5,107 nucleotides of DNA from Comamonadaceae bacterium (GTDB taxonomy: Bacteria > Pseudomonadota > Gammaproteobacteria > Burkholderiales > Burkholderiaceae_C): positions 1 through 5,107 of the forward strand of contig CANIRI010000193.1 in assembly GCA_947469815.1 (NCBI GenBank), in the 5' to 3' direction. Shown one piece after another: positions 1 to 5,107 of the stretch. Position 1 is the first letter of the stretch; each line of letters opens with the position of its first letter. Both the position numbers and the translations under genes were made by a program. Under the pieces are notes generated by a model. The model was given only the letters and a program-made list of their open reading frames with translations. It did not search any database and was not told the DNA's origin.

Positions 1-70
1 CGCAGCCGCCCAGCAAAACAAACACCAATGAAACCATAAAAACCCGGGCATAAGCTTTTTGGGATTCCAT
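1..70 (-). CDS. Lipoprotein, N-terminal fragment cut by window edge
   Basis: Reading the minus strand from the ATG at 70-68 gives 23 codons and one extra base before the window ends. The peptide is a textbook lipoprotein signal: a short n-region with Lys5 and Arg9, a hydrophobic stretch at residues 11-20 (FMVSLVFVLL) and a lipobox LGGC ending at Cys23. The expected result is signal peptidase II cleavage before Cys23 and lipid anchoring. The start at 70 is preferred over the in-frame ATG at 37 because only the longer form keeps the basic n-region, and because an AGGTGA ribosome-binding motif lies 10 bases upstream. The gene follows the complete lipoprotein gene at 453-109 after 38 bases on the same strand, so the two are probably co-transcribed. 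Nothing of the mature protein is visible, so no function can be given. Confidence 0.72.
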   Translation of the reverse strand, partial: MESQKAYARVFMVSLVFVLLGGC

Positions 71-80
71 AGCGGCGCTT

Positions 81-86
81 TCACCT
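81..86 (-). promoter_or_regulatory. Ribosome-binding site of the edge lipoprotein gene
   Basis: The minus strand reads AGGTGA here, 10 bases before the ATG at 70. The match to the Shine-Dalgarno core is good and the spacing slightly long. It supports the choice of 70 rather than 37 as the start. Confidence 0.5.
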
Positions 87-108
87 GGGGCCAATTTAGT
101 TACTGTTT

Positions 109-453
109 TCACGGTGAGCCCTTCGCACTGCCAGAATTCTTTTCACACAGGCGCGCGAAGAGCTTATCCATTTGCCGCGTACCACCTTTAAAGACGTTAC
201 CAGCGGAGAAGTTCCCCATACCGCCGAGCCATATTTGGCCCACGGTCGCATTGCATTCAAGGGACGTGGTCTCTGCCAGCATAGGCTTTTCTTCAATGGT
301 GATGACTGTGGAAAGTACCAATGCGTTACCCGAAATTCTTTCTCTTACCGGCGAATCGGTTAGCTGAAATAGACCTTGGTCAAATTTCTTTTCGACGCTC
401 GAACCGCATCCTGCTAATTGAAGCGCTATCAACAAAGTCATCACGCTGCGCAT
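109..453 (-). CDS. Small putative lipoprotein of unknown function
   Basis: The 114-residue product begins MRSVMTLLIALQLAGCGSS: Arg2, a hydrophobic core at residues 4-14 and a canonical lipobox LAGC with the lipidated Cys at position 16. Gly17 at +2 is not Asp, so by the usual sorting rule the protein should reach the outer membrane. The mature part of about 99 residues has two further cysteines (Cys67, Cys103) that could form a disulfide in the periplasm. It has a Gly-rich segment near residues 77-91 (GGMGNFSAGNVFKGG) and no other membrane segment. I do not recognise the family. An upstream in-frame ATG at 486 would add 11 residues before the signal. The start at 453 is preferred because AGGAG lies 8 bases upstream and because the signal peptide then begins normally. 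A second lipoprotein gene follows 38 bases downstream on the same strand. Base composition is clearly more AT-rich than the genes to the right. Confidence 0.78.
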   Translation of the reverse strand: MRSVMTLLIALQLAGCGSSVEKKFDQGLFQLTDSPVRERISGNALVLSTVITIEEKPMLAETTSLECNATVGQIWLGGMGNFSAGNVFKGGTRQMDKLFARLCEKNSGSAKGSP

Positions 454-461
454 GGTCTGGG

Positions 462-466
462 CTCCT
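462..466 (-). promoter_or_regulatory. Ribosome-binding site deciding the lipoprotein start
   Basis: The minus strand reads AGGAG, 8 bases before the ATG at 453. This strong Shine-Dalgarno match favours 453 over the ATG at 486 as the start of the small lipoprotein. Confidence 0.6.
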
Positions 467-474
467 GGGCTTGA

Positions 475-528
475 GATTTGGTGCATCCTACCAGCGGGAT
501 TTGGTCTACCCTAGGATTTGTGCATTCC
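475..528. repeat. Imperfect direct repeats GATTTGG(T) in divergent intergenic region
   Basis: GATTTGGT occurs at 475-482 and again at 498-505, and GATTTGTG at 515-522. The first and third copies extend to GATTTGGTGCATCC (475-488) and GATTTGTGCATTCC (515-528), which differ by a one-base gap and one inserted T. The inverted hexamers ATCCTA (485-490) and TAGGAT (512-517) flank the middle copy. The cluster lies between a minus-strand lipoprotein gene and a plus-strand exported-protein gene and overlaps the candidate -35 at 518-523. It could be an operator for a regulator of one or both genes, but that is inference: short repeats of this kind also arise by chance. Confidence 0.4.
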
Positions 529-546
529 AGCTTGACCGCATATAAA
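518..546 (+). promoter_or_regulatory. Candidate sigma70 promoter of the exported-protein gene
   Basis: TATAAA at 541-546 matches the -10 consensus at five of six positions. TTGTGC at 518-523 is a weak -35 (three of six) with an optimal 17-base spacer. Transcription would start near 553 and give a leader of about 35 bases before the ATG at 588. If this promoter is real, the upstream in-frame ATG at 546 lies inside the -10 box and cannot be the translation start. Confidence 0.4.
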
Positions 547-587
547 TGGGCCGTTCGCTCAACATATCGATTTACGCCACCGCCATC

Positions 588-1031
588 ATGAAAAAAATCG
601 CCCTGTGCATCGCTTCCATTCTGTTCACGGCTTCTTGCTGGGCCGGCCCTTACGGCGACGATTTGAAGAAGTGTTTGGTCGAATCCACGTCCAAGCGGGA
701 CAACATCGTTTTGGTGCGCTGGCTGTCTAAAGCCTTGCTGGCGCATCCCGAAGTCAAGGACTTGGCGGTGATACCCAACGCCAAAGCCGTGCAGATCGAC
801 AAAGATTTCGCGCGCTATGTTGAAAGGCTGCTGGGCGAAAACTGCAGCGCGCAGTTTGCGAGTGTGATTCGGTATGAAGATCAGGACGCGATCCGCAAGA
901 GTTTTGAATTTTTGGGGCAAGTCGCCATGAAAGAGCTGATGGACAACGCGCAAGTCCAAGAAGCTGTCACCGGGGTCCTCAAACAACTGGATATGGAGAA
1001 ACTTGGCAGAGCGATTTTGTTGAATTTTTGA
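588..1031 (+). CDS. Small exported protein of unknown function
   Basis: The 147-residue product has a clear Sec signal peptide: MKK n-region, hydrophobic core at residues 4-15 and a probable signal peptidase I site after Ala19 (SCWA|GPYGDD). Cys17 is not in a good lipobox because the -3 residue is Thr, so a lipoprotein is less likely. The mature protein of about 128 residues is mostly helical in character and has two cysteines, Cys29 and Cys86, that could pair in the periplasm. It starts with a segment of the type DxLxxCLVxSTSxxD..LVRW (residues 24-45), followed by a HPEV stretch (53-56). I have an impression of similar uncharacterised short proteins in other Proteobacteria but cannot name a family. 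The open frame extends to an ATG at 546, which would put 14 non-signal-like residues in front and overlaps the candidate -10 box, so 588 is preferred. No strong ribosome-binding site precedes either start. It converges on the permease gene, with five bases between the stops. Confidence 0.75.
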   Translation: MKKIALCIASILFTASCWAGPYGDDLKKCLVESTSKRDNIVLVRWLSKALLAHPEVKDLAVIPNAKAVQIDKDFARYVERLLGENCSAQFASVIRYEDQDAIRKSFEFLGQVAMKELMDNAQVQEAVTGVLKQLDMEKLGRAILLNF

Positions 1032-1036
1032 TTGGG

Positions 1037-1780
1037 TCAGCCCCTGATCGCATCCACCAGCAGTTTGAGCGAAACGCCGAACAGGCTGACCTGCACCAGC
1101 ATGTAAAACCACCGCTGAGAGACCCGGCGGGTCAGGTAAGCACCAGACAGCGCACCGGCCAGGGCAAAAGGCACCAGCCCGGCGGCGTAGGACAAGCCTT
1201 CTACGGAATAGGGCCGCAGGTTTTGATAGGGGATGATTTTGGCGGCGTTGATGACCGCAAAGACGATGGTGGCGGTACCGGCAAATTCGGCTTTGGGTAG
1301 CTGCTGGGGCAGCATGTAAACCTGAAACGGCGGCGCGCCCGCGTGCGAAATGAAACTGGTAAACCCCGCCACCGTGCCCCAGAACCAGCCTTTGGCGCGC
1401 TGCGGCGGCAGCGCAGGCGCAGCGCGGTTCTTGCGCAGCCACAGGTTCAGGCAAAAGCCCAGGCCAACCAGCGCAATCAGCAAAGTGATGGCCCGGTCTG
1501 ACACCCACGAAGCGGTCAGCCAACCCACCAGCACGCCCGCGATACCGGCGGGCACCAGAATCCGCACATTGGCCGCGCTGTAGTCGCGGCGGTACAGCCA
1601 CAGACCGGCGACGTCAGACACCACAAAAATAGGCAGCAGCAGACCGGCCGCCAGCACCGGCGACATGCTCAGCGATAGCACCGGCACCGCCAGCATGCCC
1701 ACCGCTGGCAGCCCCCCCTTGGAAGAACCGACCAGGAACGCAGCCAGGGCGGCCAAACCAAACAGGGCATCCAATTGCAT
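1037..1780 (-). CDS. TauE/SafE-family membrane permease (putative anion exporter)
   Basis: The 247-residue product is strongly hydrophobic, with about eight membrane segments near residues 5-20, 28-62 (two), 73-92, 97-114, 132-150, 166-185, 195-215 and 225-243. Length and layout match the TauE/SafE (formerly DUF81) family, which has two homologous halves. The first half carries the GSSKGGLPAVG motif (residues 18-28), the second GFTSFISHAGAPPFQVYMLP (139-158), in which HAGAPP is the counterpart motif. Family members are proposed to move sulfite, sulfoacetate or other organic sulfur anions across the inner membrane. The substrate cannot be told from sequence, and no sulfur-metabolism gene is in view. 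A charged loop near residues 116-131 separates the halves. The ATG at 1780 lacks a clear Shine-Dalgarno motif but stands six bases after a TATGAT -10-like hexamer. The gene is divergent from the deacetylase gene and convergent with the small exported-protein gene. Confidence 0.9.
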   Translation of the reverse strand: MQLDALFGLAALAAFLVGSSKGGLPAVGMLAVPVLSLSMSPVLAAGLLLPIFVVSDVAGLWLYRRDYSAANVRILVPAGIAGVLVGWLTASWVSDRAITLLIALVGLGFCLNLWLRKNRAAPALPPQRAKGWFWGTVAGFTSFISHAGAPPFQVYMLPQQLPKAEFAGTATIVFAVINAAKIIPYQNLRPYSVEGLSYAAGLVPFALAGALSGAYLTRRVSQRWFYMLVQVSLFGVSLKLLVDAIRG

Positions 1781-1786
1781 AGGTCG

Positions 1787-1792
1787 ATCATA
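1787..1792 (-). promoter_or_regulatory. Candidate -10 box of the permease gene
   Basis: The minus strand reads TATGAT, five of six matches to the -10 consensus, and is followed by six bases and then the ATG at 1780. Transcription would begin at or next to the start codon, implying a leaderless or nearly leaderless mRNA, which agrees with the lack of a ribosome-binding motif. No convincing -35 lies 16-18 bases upstream, so the call is tentative. Confidence 0.3.
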
Positions 1793-1793
1793 G

Positions 1794-1817
1794 GTGGGCT
1801 CACCCAGTGGGGCCCAC
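1794..1817. repeat. Short inverted repeat between divergent genes
   Basis: GTGGGC (1794-1799) and GCCCAC (1812-1817) form six-base arms around a 12-base centre that itself contains the near-palindrome CCCAGTGGG (1803-1811). The element lies in the 94-base gap between the permease and the deacetylase, close to the candidate permease promoter, so an operator role is possible. In GC-rich DNA such short arms are common by chance. Confidence 0.25.
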
Positions 1818-1860
1818 AGTTGCTGGTGGACAATGTGCAGGCCCGCTTGTCGCGCCGCTT

Positions 1861-1865
1861 AAAGG
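1861..1865 (+). promoter_or_regulatory. Ribosome-binding site supporting a GTG start
   Basis: AAAGG ends nine bases before the GTG at 1875. Together with the conserved N-terminal segment that follows the GTG, it supports this non-ATG start for the deacetylase-family gene. Confidence 0.45.
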
Positions 1866-1874
1866 CCCAATTCT

Positions 1875-2831
1875 GTGACCACCACTGCCTACTTCTCCCA
1901 CCCCGACTGCCTGGCCCACGACATGGGGCCGGGCCACCCCGAATGCCCCGAACGGCTCGACGCTATCAACGACCGCCTGCACGCCAGTGGCCTGATGGAC
2001 GCGCTGGCCTGGTGTGAGCCGCCGCTGGCCACCACCGAGCAAATGGCACTGGCCCATACCCATGCGCACCTGGAAAACCTGCTGCTGCACCACACCCGGC
2101 TGGCAGCCGCAGCGGGGCAGGACAGCGGCGCTTTAAGTTACCTGGACCCGGACACCGCGATGAACCCGCGCACCTGGGACGCGGTACGCCGCGCCGCTGG
2201 AGCAGCGCTGGCAGCCACTGACGCGGTGATCAAAGGCGAGGCAGAAAACGCTTTTTGCGCGGTGCGCCCGCCGGGTCACCACGCCTGCCACGACCGGGCC
2301 ATGGGGTTTTGTCTGGTGAACAACGTGGCGCTGGCAGCCAAATACGCTTTAGAGCACCACGGGCTGGAGCGCGTGGCCATCGTCGACTTTGATGTGCACC
2401 ACGGCAACGGGACCGAGGACATTGTGGCGGGCGACCCGCGCATTCTGATGGTCGGCTTCTACCAACACCCGTTCTACCCGCACGGCGGCAGTAACTCGGG
2501 TGCGGCCAATGTGCTGAATCTGCCCGTAGCCGCCTACACCAAGGGCCAGGCCATCCGCGCGCTGATTGAGGCCCAGTGGCTGCCGCGCCTGGACGCTTTC
2601 GCGCCACAGATGCTGTTCGTCAGCGCCGGGTTTGACGCGCACCGCGAGGACGACCTGGGCCAGCTCGGACTGGTGGAGGACGATTACCGCTGGATCACGC
2701 GGCAAATCAAAGCAGTGGCCCAGCGCCACGCCAGCGGGCGCATCGTCTCCTGCTTGGAAGGCGGCTACAACCTGGACGCGCTGGGGCGTAGCGTCGAGGT
2801 GCATGTGCGCGAGCTGGCAGGGCTGTCCTAG
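1875..2831 (+). CDS. Histone deacetylase superfamily amidohydrolase
   Basis: The 318-residue product is a full-length single-domain arginase/deacetylase-fold enzyme. Visible landmarks in order are HPECPERL (21-28), RPPGHHA (131-137) with the tandem active-site His135-His136, GFCLVNN (144-150), DFDVHHGNGT (171-180) with zinc ligands Asp173 and His175, SAGFDAH (250-256) with the third zinc ligand Asp254, and EGGY (295-298) with the catalytic Tyr298. All residues needed for zinc-dependent deacetylation are present. Bacterial members remove acetyl or other acyl groups from small molecules such as polyamines or acetoin-related substrates, or from protein lysines. The form resembles the class II / acetylpolyamine amidohydrolase-like group more than AcuC, but the substrate is unknown. 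The start is GTG at 1875: the next in-frame ATG (codon 17) would remove the conserved YFSHPDCLAHD segment. No signal peptide is present, so the enzyme is cytoplasmic. rfbB follows after 25 bases on the same strand, so read-through into the rhamnose genes is possible. Confidence 0.93.
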   Translation: MTTTAYFSHPDCLAHDMGPGHPECPERLDAINDRLHASGLMDALAWCEPPLATTEQMALAHTHAHLENLLLHHTRLAAAAGQDSGALSYLDPDTAMNPRTWDAVRRAAGAALAATDAVIKGEAENAFCAVRPPGHHACHDRAMGFCLVNNVALAAKYALEHHGLERVAIVDFDVHHGNGTEDIVAGDPRILMVGFYQHPFYPHGGSNSGAANVLNLPVAAYTKGQAIRALIEAQWLPRLDAFAPQMLFVSAGFDAHREDDLGQLGLVEDDYRWITRQIKAVAQRHASGRIVSCLEGGYNLDALGRSVEVHVRELAGLS

Positions 2832-2844
2832 GCAGGCGCCCGAT

Positions 2845-2850
2845 TAAACT
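2845..2850 (+). promoter_or_regulatory. Candidate -10 box directly before rfbB
   Basis: TAAACT matches the -10 consensus at four of six positions and is followed by exactly six bases and the rfbB ATG, the same geometry as TATGAT before the permease ATG. It could drive a leaderless rfb transcript inside the 25-base gap after the deacetylase gene. The best -35 candidate, CTGTCC at 2823-2828 with a 16-base spacer, is poor, so the evidence is weak. Confidence 0.25.
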
Positions 2851-2856
2851 CCGGCG

Positions 2857-3921
2857 ATGACCATTCTTGTTACCGGCGGCGCCGGATTCATTGGCAGCAA
2901 TTTCGTGCTGGACTGGCTGGCTGGCAGCGATGAAGCCGTGGTCAACCTCGACGCCCTCACCTACGCGGGCAATGTTCACAACCTGGACAGCCTGCGCGAC
3001 AACCCGCGCCATATTTTTGTGCATGGCGACATTGGTGACGCCGCGCTGGTCGGGCGGCTACTCGCCGAGCACCAGCCCCGCGCGGTCCTGCATTTCGCGG
3101 CAGAAAGCCATGTGGACCGGTCCATCCACGGACCCGGGGCTTTTGTGCAAACCAATATAGTGGGCACATTCCAGCTACTGGAGGCAATCCGGACCTACTG
3201 GGGCGCGCTAGAACCGGAGGCGAAAGCGGCCTTCCGCCTGCTGCATGTGTCCACCGACGAGGTGTTCGGATCACTGGCCAAAGACGCACCGGCGTTCACA
3301 GAAACCCACCCCTACGAGCCCAACAGCCCCTACAGCGCCAGCAAAGCCGCCAGCGACCACCTGGTACGGGCCTACCACCACACCTACGGTCTGCCGGTGC
3401 TGACGACCAATTGCAGCAACAACTACGGCCCCCTGCACTTCCCCGAAAAACTGATTCCGCTCATGATCGTGAACGCGCAGGCGGGCAAGCCGCTGCCGGT
3501 TTATGGCGACGGGCAGCAGATCCGCGATTGGCTGTATGTGAAAGACCATTGCAGCGCGATCCGCTGTGTGCTGGCGCACGGCCGTTTGGGCGAGACCTAC
3601 AACGTGGGGGGCTGGAACGAGATGCCCAACCTGGATATCGTGCACACGGTGTGCGACCTGCTCGACGAACTGAAACCCCGCGCCGACGGCAGCAGCTACC
3701 GCGCGCAAATCGCCTTTGTGACTGACCGGCCCGGCCACGACCGCCGCTACGCGATCGACGCCAACAAAATCCACCGCGAACTGGGCTGGCGTCCGGCTGA
3801 AACCTTTGCCAGCGGCATCCGCAAAACCGTGCAGTGGTACCTGGACAACCCGCAATGGGTGGCGCAGGTGCAAAGCGGGGCCTACCGGGACTGGGTGGCC
3901 AAACAATACGCCGCAGGCTGA
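2857..3921 (+). CDS. rfbB: dTDP-glucose 4,6-dehydratase
   Basis: RfbB (RmlB) converts dTDP-D-glucose to dTDP-4-keto-6-deoxy-D-glucose using bound NAD+, the second step of dTDP-L-rhamnose synthesis in the cytoplasm. The 354 residues match the usual length of about 350-360. It is an extended short-chain dehydrogenase: Rossmann motif TGGAGFIG (6-13), LDALTYAGN (31-39), [10 protein letters not shown] (80-89), the catalytic STDEVFG (132-138) with Thr133, Asp134 and Glu135, YSASK (159-163) with the Tyr159/Lys163 pair, TNCSNNYGP (184-192) and the sugar-nucleotide region [12 protein letters not shown] (290-301). The Asp-Glu pair distinguishes dehydratases from the related epimerases. The ATG at 2857 is set by the conserved N-terminus [10 protein letters not shown]. 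No clear Shine-Dalgarno motif precedes it. rfbD begins four bases after the stop, indicating one operon. Confidence 0.97.
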   Translation: MTILVTGGAGFIGSNFVLDWLAGSDEAVVNLDALTYAGNVHNLDSLRDNPRHIFVHGDIGDAALVGRLLAEHQPRAVLHFAAESHVDRSIHGPGAFVQTNIVGTFQLLEAIRTYWGALEPEAKAAFRLLHVSTDEVFGSLAKDAPAFTETHPYEPNSPYSASKAASDHLVRAYHHTYGLPVLTTNCSNNYGPLHFPEKLIPLMIVNAQAGKPLPVYGDGQQIRDWLYVKDHCSAIRCVLAHGRLGETYNVGGWNEMPNLDIVHTVCDLLDELKPRADGSSYRAQIAFVTDRPGHDRRYAIDANKIHRELGWRPAETFASGIRKTVQWYLDNPQWVAQVQSGAYRDWVAKQYAAG

Positions 3922-3925
3922 AACC

Positions 3926-4852
3926 ATGCGCATCCTCTTGTTCGGCAGCACAGGCCAGGTCGGATGGGAGCTGCGGCGCAGTCTGTCGGTGCTGGGTGAC
4001 GTGGTTGCGCCGGGGCGCGCGCCCGGTGCCGATGGACTCTGCGGTGATCTCAACAATCTGGACGGACTGGCTGAGACGATACGCACGGTGGCGCCGGCGG
4101 TCATCGTCAACGCGGCCGCCTACACGGCAGTGGACAAGGCCGAAACCGATGCCGCAAGTGCCACGCGTATCAATGCCGAAGCCCCGGCGCGCATGGCGCG
4201 AGAGGCCACTGCCCTGGGTGCCTGGCTACTCCACTACTCCACCGACTATGTGTTTGACGGATCGGGTTCCCGCCCCTGGAAAGAGGACGACCCCACCGGC
4301 CCGCTGAGCGTCTACGGCCAGACCAAACTGGCGGGCGAGCAGACGGTGCAAAGCCACGCGCGCCACATCATTCTGCGCACCAGCTGGGTCTATGCAGCAC
4401 GCGGCGGAAATTTCGCCAAGACCATGCTGCGCCTGGCAACAGAACGCGAGACGCTGAATGTGATTGCTGACCAAGTGGGTGCGCCCACCTCGGCCGAATT
4501 GCTGGCCGATGTCAGCGCCCAGGTGCTGGCACAGGCCGTGCACCAGCCCGCACATGCCGGCCTGTACCACTGCGCGGCAGGCGGAGAAACCAGCTGGCAC
4601 GGCTACGCCAGCTATGTCTTGGAGCAGGCGCGCGCGCTGGGCTGGGCGCTGAAAGTGCCGTCTCCCGCAGCGGTGCATGCCATTCCCACCAGCAGCTACC
4701 CGACCCCGGCCACCCGTCCCTTGAACTCGCGTCTGAACACACAGCGTTTGCGCGATACCTTCGGGCTGCATCTGCCGGATTGGCAGCATGGCGTCCTGCG
4801 CATGCTGCAGGAAATCAGCCCGCCGCCCGTCCCCCGTTCTACTTCCACATGA
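3926..4852 (+). CDS. rfbD: dTDP-4-dehydrorhamnose reductase
   Basis: RfbD (RmlD) reduces dTDP-4-dehydro-L-rhamnose to dTDP-L-rhamnose with NAD(P)H, the last step of the pathway. The 308-residue product shows the N-terminal Rossmann motif GSTGQVG (7-13), [12 protein letters not shown] (62-73), STDYVFDG (105-112), the catalytic YGQTK (130-134; Tyr130, Lys134), RTSWVY (151-156), DQVGAPT (182-188) and the substrate-binding RPLNSRL (264-270). The last dozen or so residues form a Pro/Ser/Thr-rich tail ([10 protein letters not shown]) that makes it a little longer than common homologues and is probably disordered. The frame is open back to 3806 inside rfbB, but family members begin at [10 protein letters not shown], so 3926 is chosen. 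GCAGG about eight bases upstream may serve as ribosome-binding site. The gap to rfbB is four bases and to rfbA seven, so translation is probably coupled. Confidence 0.96.
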   Translation: MRILLFGSTGQVGWELRRSLSVLGDVVAPGRAPGADGLCGDLNNLDGLAETIRTVAPAVIVNAAAYTAVDKAETDAASATRINAEAPARMAREATALGAWLLHYSTDYVFDGSGSRPWKEDDPTGPLSVYGQTKLAGEQTVQSHARHIILRTSWVYAARGGNFAKTMLRLATERETLNVIADQVGAPTSAELLADVSAQVLAQAVHQPAHAGLYHCAAGGETSWHGYASYVLEQARALGWALKVPSPAAVHAIPTSSYPTPATRPLNSRLNTQRLRDTFGLHLPDWQHGVLRMLQEISPPPVPRSTST

Positions 4853-4859
4853 GCGCACC

Positions 4860-5107
4860 ATGAACCCAATAACACCGGCCCGCAAGGGCATCATCCTGGC
4901 CGGCGGCTCGGGCACGCGCCTGTATCCCGCCACCCAGGTGGTGAGCAAGCAGCTGCTACCGATTTACGACAAGCCCATGATTTATTACCCGCTGAGCACC
5001 CTGCTGCTGGCCGGTATTCGGGAAATATTGGTCATTTCCACCCCCCAGGACACGCCGCGTTTTGAGCAACTGCTGGGTGACGGCAGCCAGTGGGGTTTGC
5101 AGTTGTC
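4860..5107 (+). CDS. rfbA: Glucose-1-phosphate thymidylyltransferase, 5' part
   Basis: RfbA (RmlA) joins dTTP and glucose-1-phosphate to dTDP-glucose and pyrophosphate, the first and usually feedback-controlled step of dTDP-L-rhamnose synthesis. Only 82 complete codons plus two bases lie in the window, a little over a quarter of the usual length of about 290-300. They contain the nucleotide-binding signature GGSGTRLYP (15-23, with Arg20), the catalytic-region SKQLLP (29-34, with Lys30), [11 protein letters not shown] (36-46), [10 protein letters not shown] (59-68) and LLGDGSQWG (71-79). All are as expected for RmlA, with no frameshift. The N-terminus is a few residues longer than in the E. 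coli protein as I recall it. The start is the ATG at 4860, seven bases after the rfbD stop. TGAG at 4850-4853 is the only weak ribosome-binding candidate. The metal-binding and C-terminal parts lie beyond the window, and rfbC is expected next. Confidence 0.95.
   Translation, partial: MNPITPARKGIILAGGSGTRLYPATQVVSKQLLPIYDKPMIYYPLSTLLLAGIREILVISTPQDTPRFEQLLGDGSQWGLQL

Noticed and set aside
59..367. 102-codon plus-strand frame opposite the small lipoprotein genes
   Set aside because: It has no signal or domain, and its start overlaps the start region of the edge lipoprotein gene. The minus-strand frame has a lipobox signal and a good ribosome-binding site, so the plus-strand frame is taken as a shadow.
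546..587. Upstream ATG extending the exported protein by 14 residues
   Set aside because: The extra residues would precede a normal MKK signal peptide, no ribosome-binding site precedes 546, and the ATG overlaps a TATAAA -10-like box.
441..1601. 386-codon open frame on the minus strand
   Set aside because: It runs out of frame through the permease gene, then antisense to the exported-protein gene and into the intergenic region. Its product is rich in Arg, Ala and Cys with no domain, while the overlapped frames have clear family motifs or a signal peptide. It is an effect of GC-rich codon use.
3806..3925. Upstream ATG extending RfbD by 40 residues into rfbB
   Set aside because: The extension is out-of-frame rfbB coding sequence and has no family similarity. 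RmlD proteins begin at the Rossmann strand [10 protein letters not shown].
3271..4110. 279-codon open frame antisense to rfbB and rfbD
   Set aside because: It lies opposite two unmistakable pathway genes, crosses their junction, and has the Val/Ala/Gly/Arg-rich low-information composition of a shadow frame.
4226..4948. 240-codon open frame antisense to rfbD and rfbA
   Set aside because: It spans the end of rfbD and the start of rfbA on the opposite strand. No motif is recognisable and no separate ribosome-binding site is visible.
1..5107. A previously undescribed multi-gene system, CRISPR array, mobile element or RNA gene
   Set aside because: Reading both strands showed no spaced repeat array, no transposase or integrase, no terminal inverted repeats and no tRNA or rRNA pattern. 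The only genes without a known function are the three small envelope proteins at the left, and these do not by themselves define a system.

Overview
The window carries seven protein-coding genes and no RNA gene, CRISPR array, insertion sequence or recognisable new multi-gene system. Overall it looks like chromosomal DNA of a GC-rich Gram-negative bacterium. The protein set (outer-membrane-type lipoprotein signals, a TauE/SafE-type permease, a GC-rich rfbBDA operon) fits a betaproteobacterium, probably Burkholderiales and perhaps the Comamonadaceae. That placement is inferred from general style only and was not tested by alignment.

Left part (1-1031): this stretch is visibly richer in A and T than the rest. 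On the minus strand are two consecutive small lipoprotein genes. One (453-109) is complete. The second (70 to the window edge) shows only its signal peptide and lipobox cysteine. Facing away from them, across a 134-base intergenic region with imperfect direct repeats and a plausible sigma70 promoter, is a plus-strand gene (588-1031) for a small exported protein of unknown function.

Middle part (1037-2831): a TauE/SafE-family membrane permease lies on the minus strand. Its stop codon is five bases from that of the small exported protein, so the two genes are convergent. Divergent from the permease is a plus-strand histone-deacetylase-superfamily enzyme starting with GTG and retaining all expected zinc-binding and catalytic residues.

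Right part (2857-5107): tightly packed rfbB, rfbD and the first 82 codons of rfbA, in the order of the classic rfbBDAC operon. RfbA makes dTDP-glucose, RfbB dehydrates it to dTDP-4-keto-6-deoxyglucose, RfbC (not in the window, expected next) epimerises it, and RfbD reduces the product to dTDP-L-rhamnose for O-antigen, capsule or other rhamnose-containing glycans. The window probably sits at the border of a surface-polysaccharide locus. The permease and deacetylase have no obvious role in that pathway.
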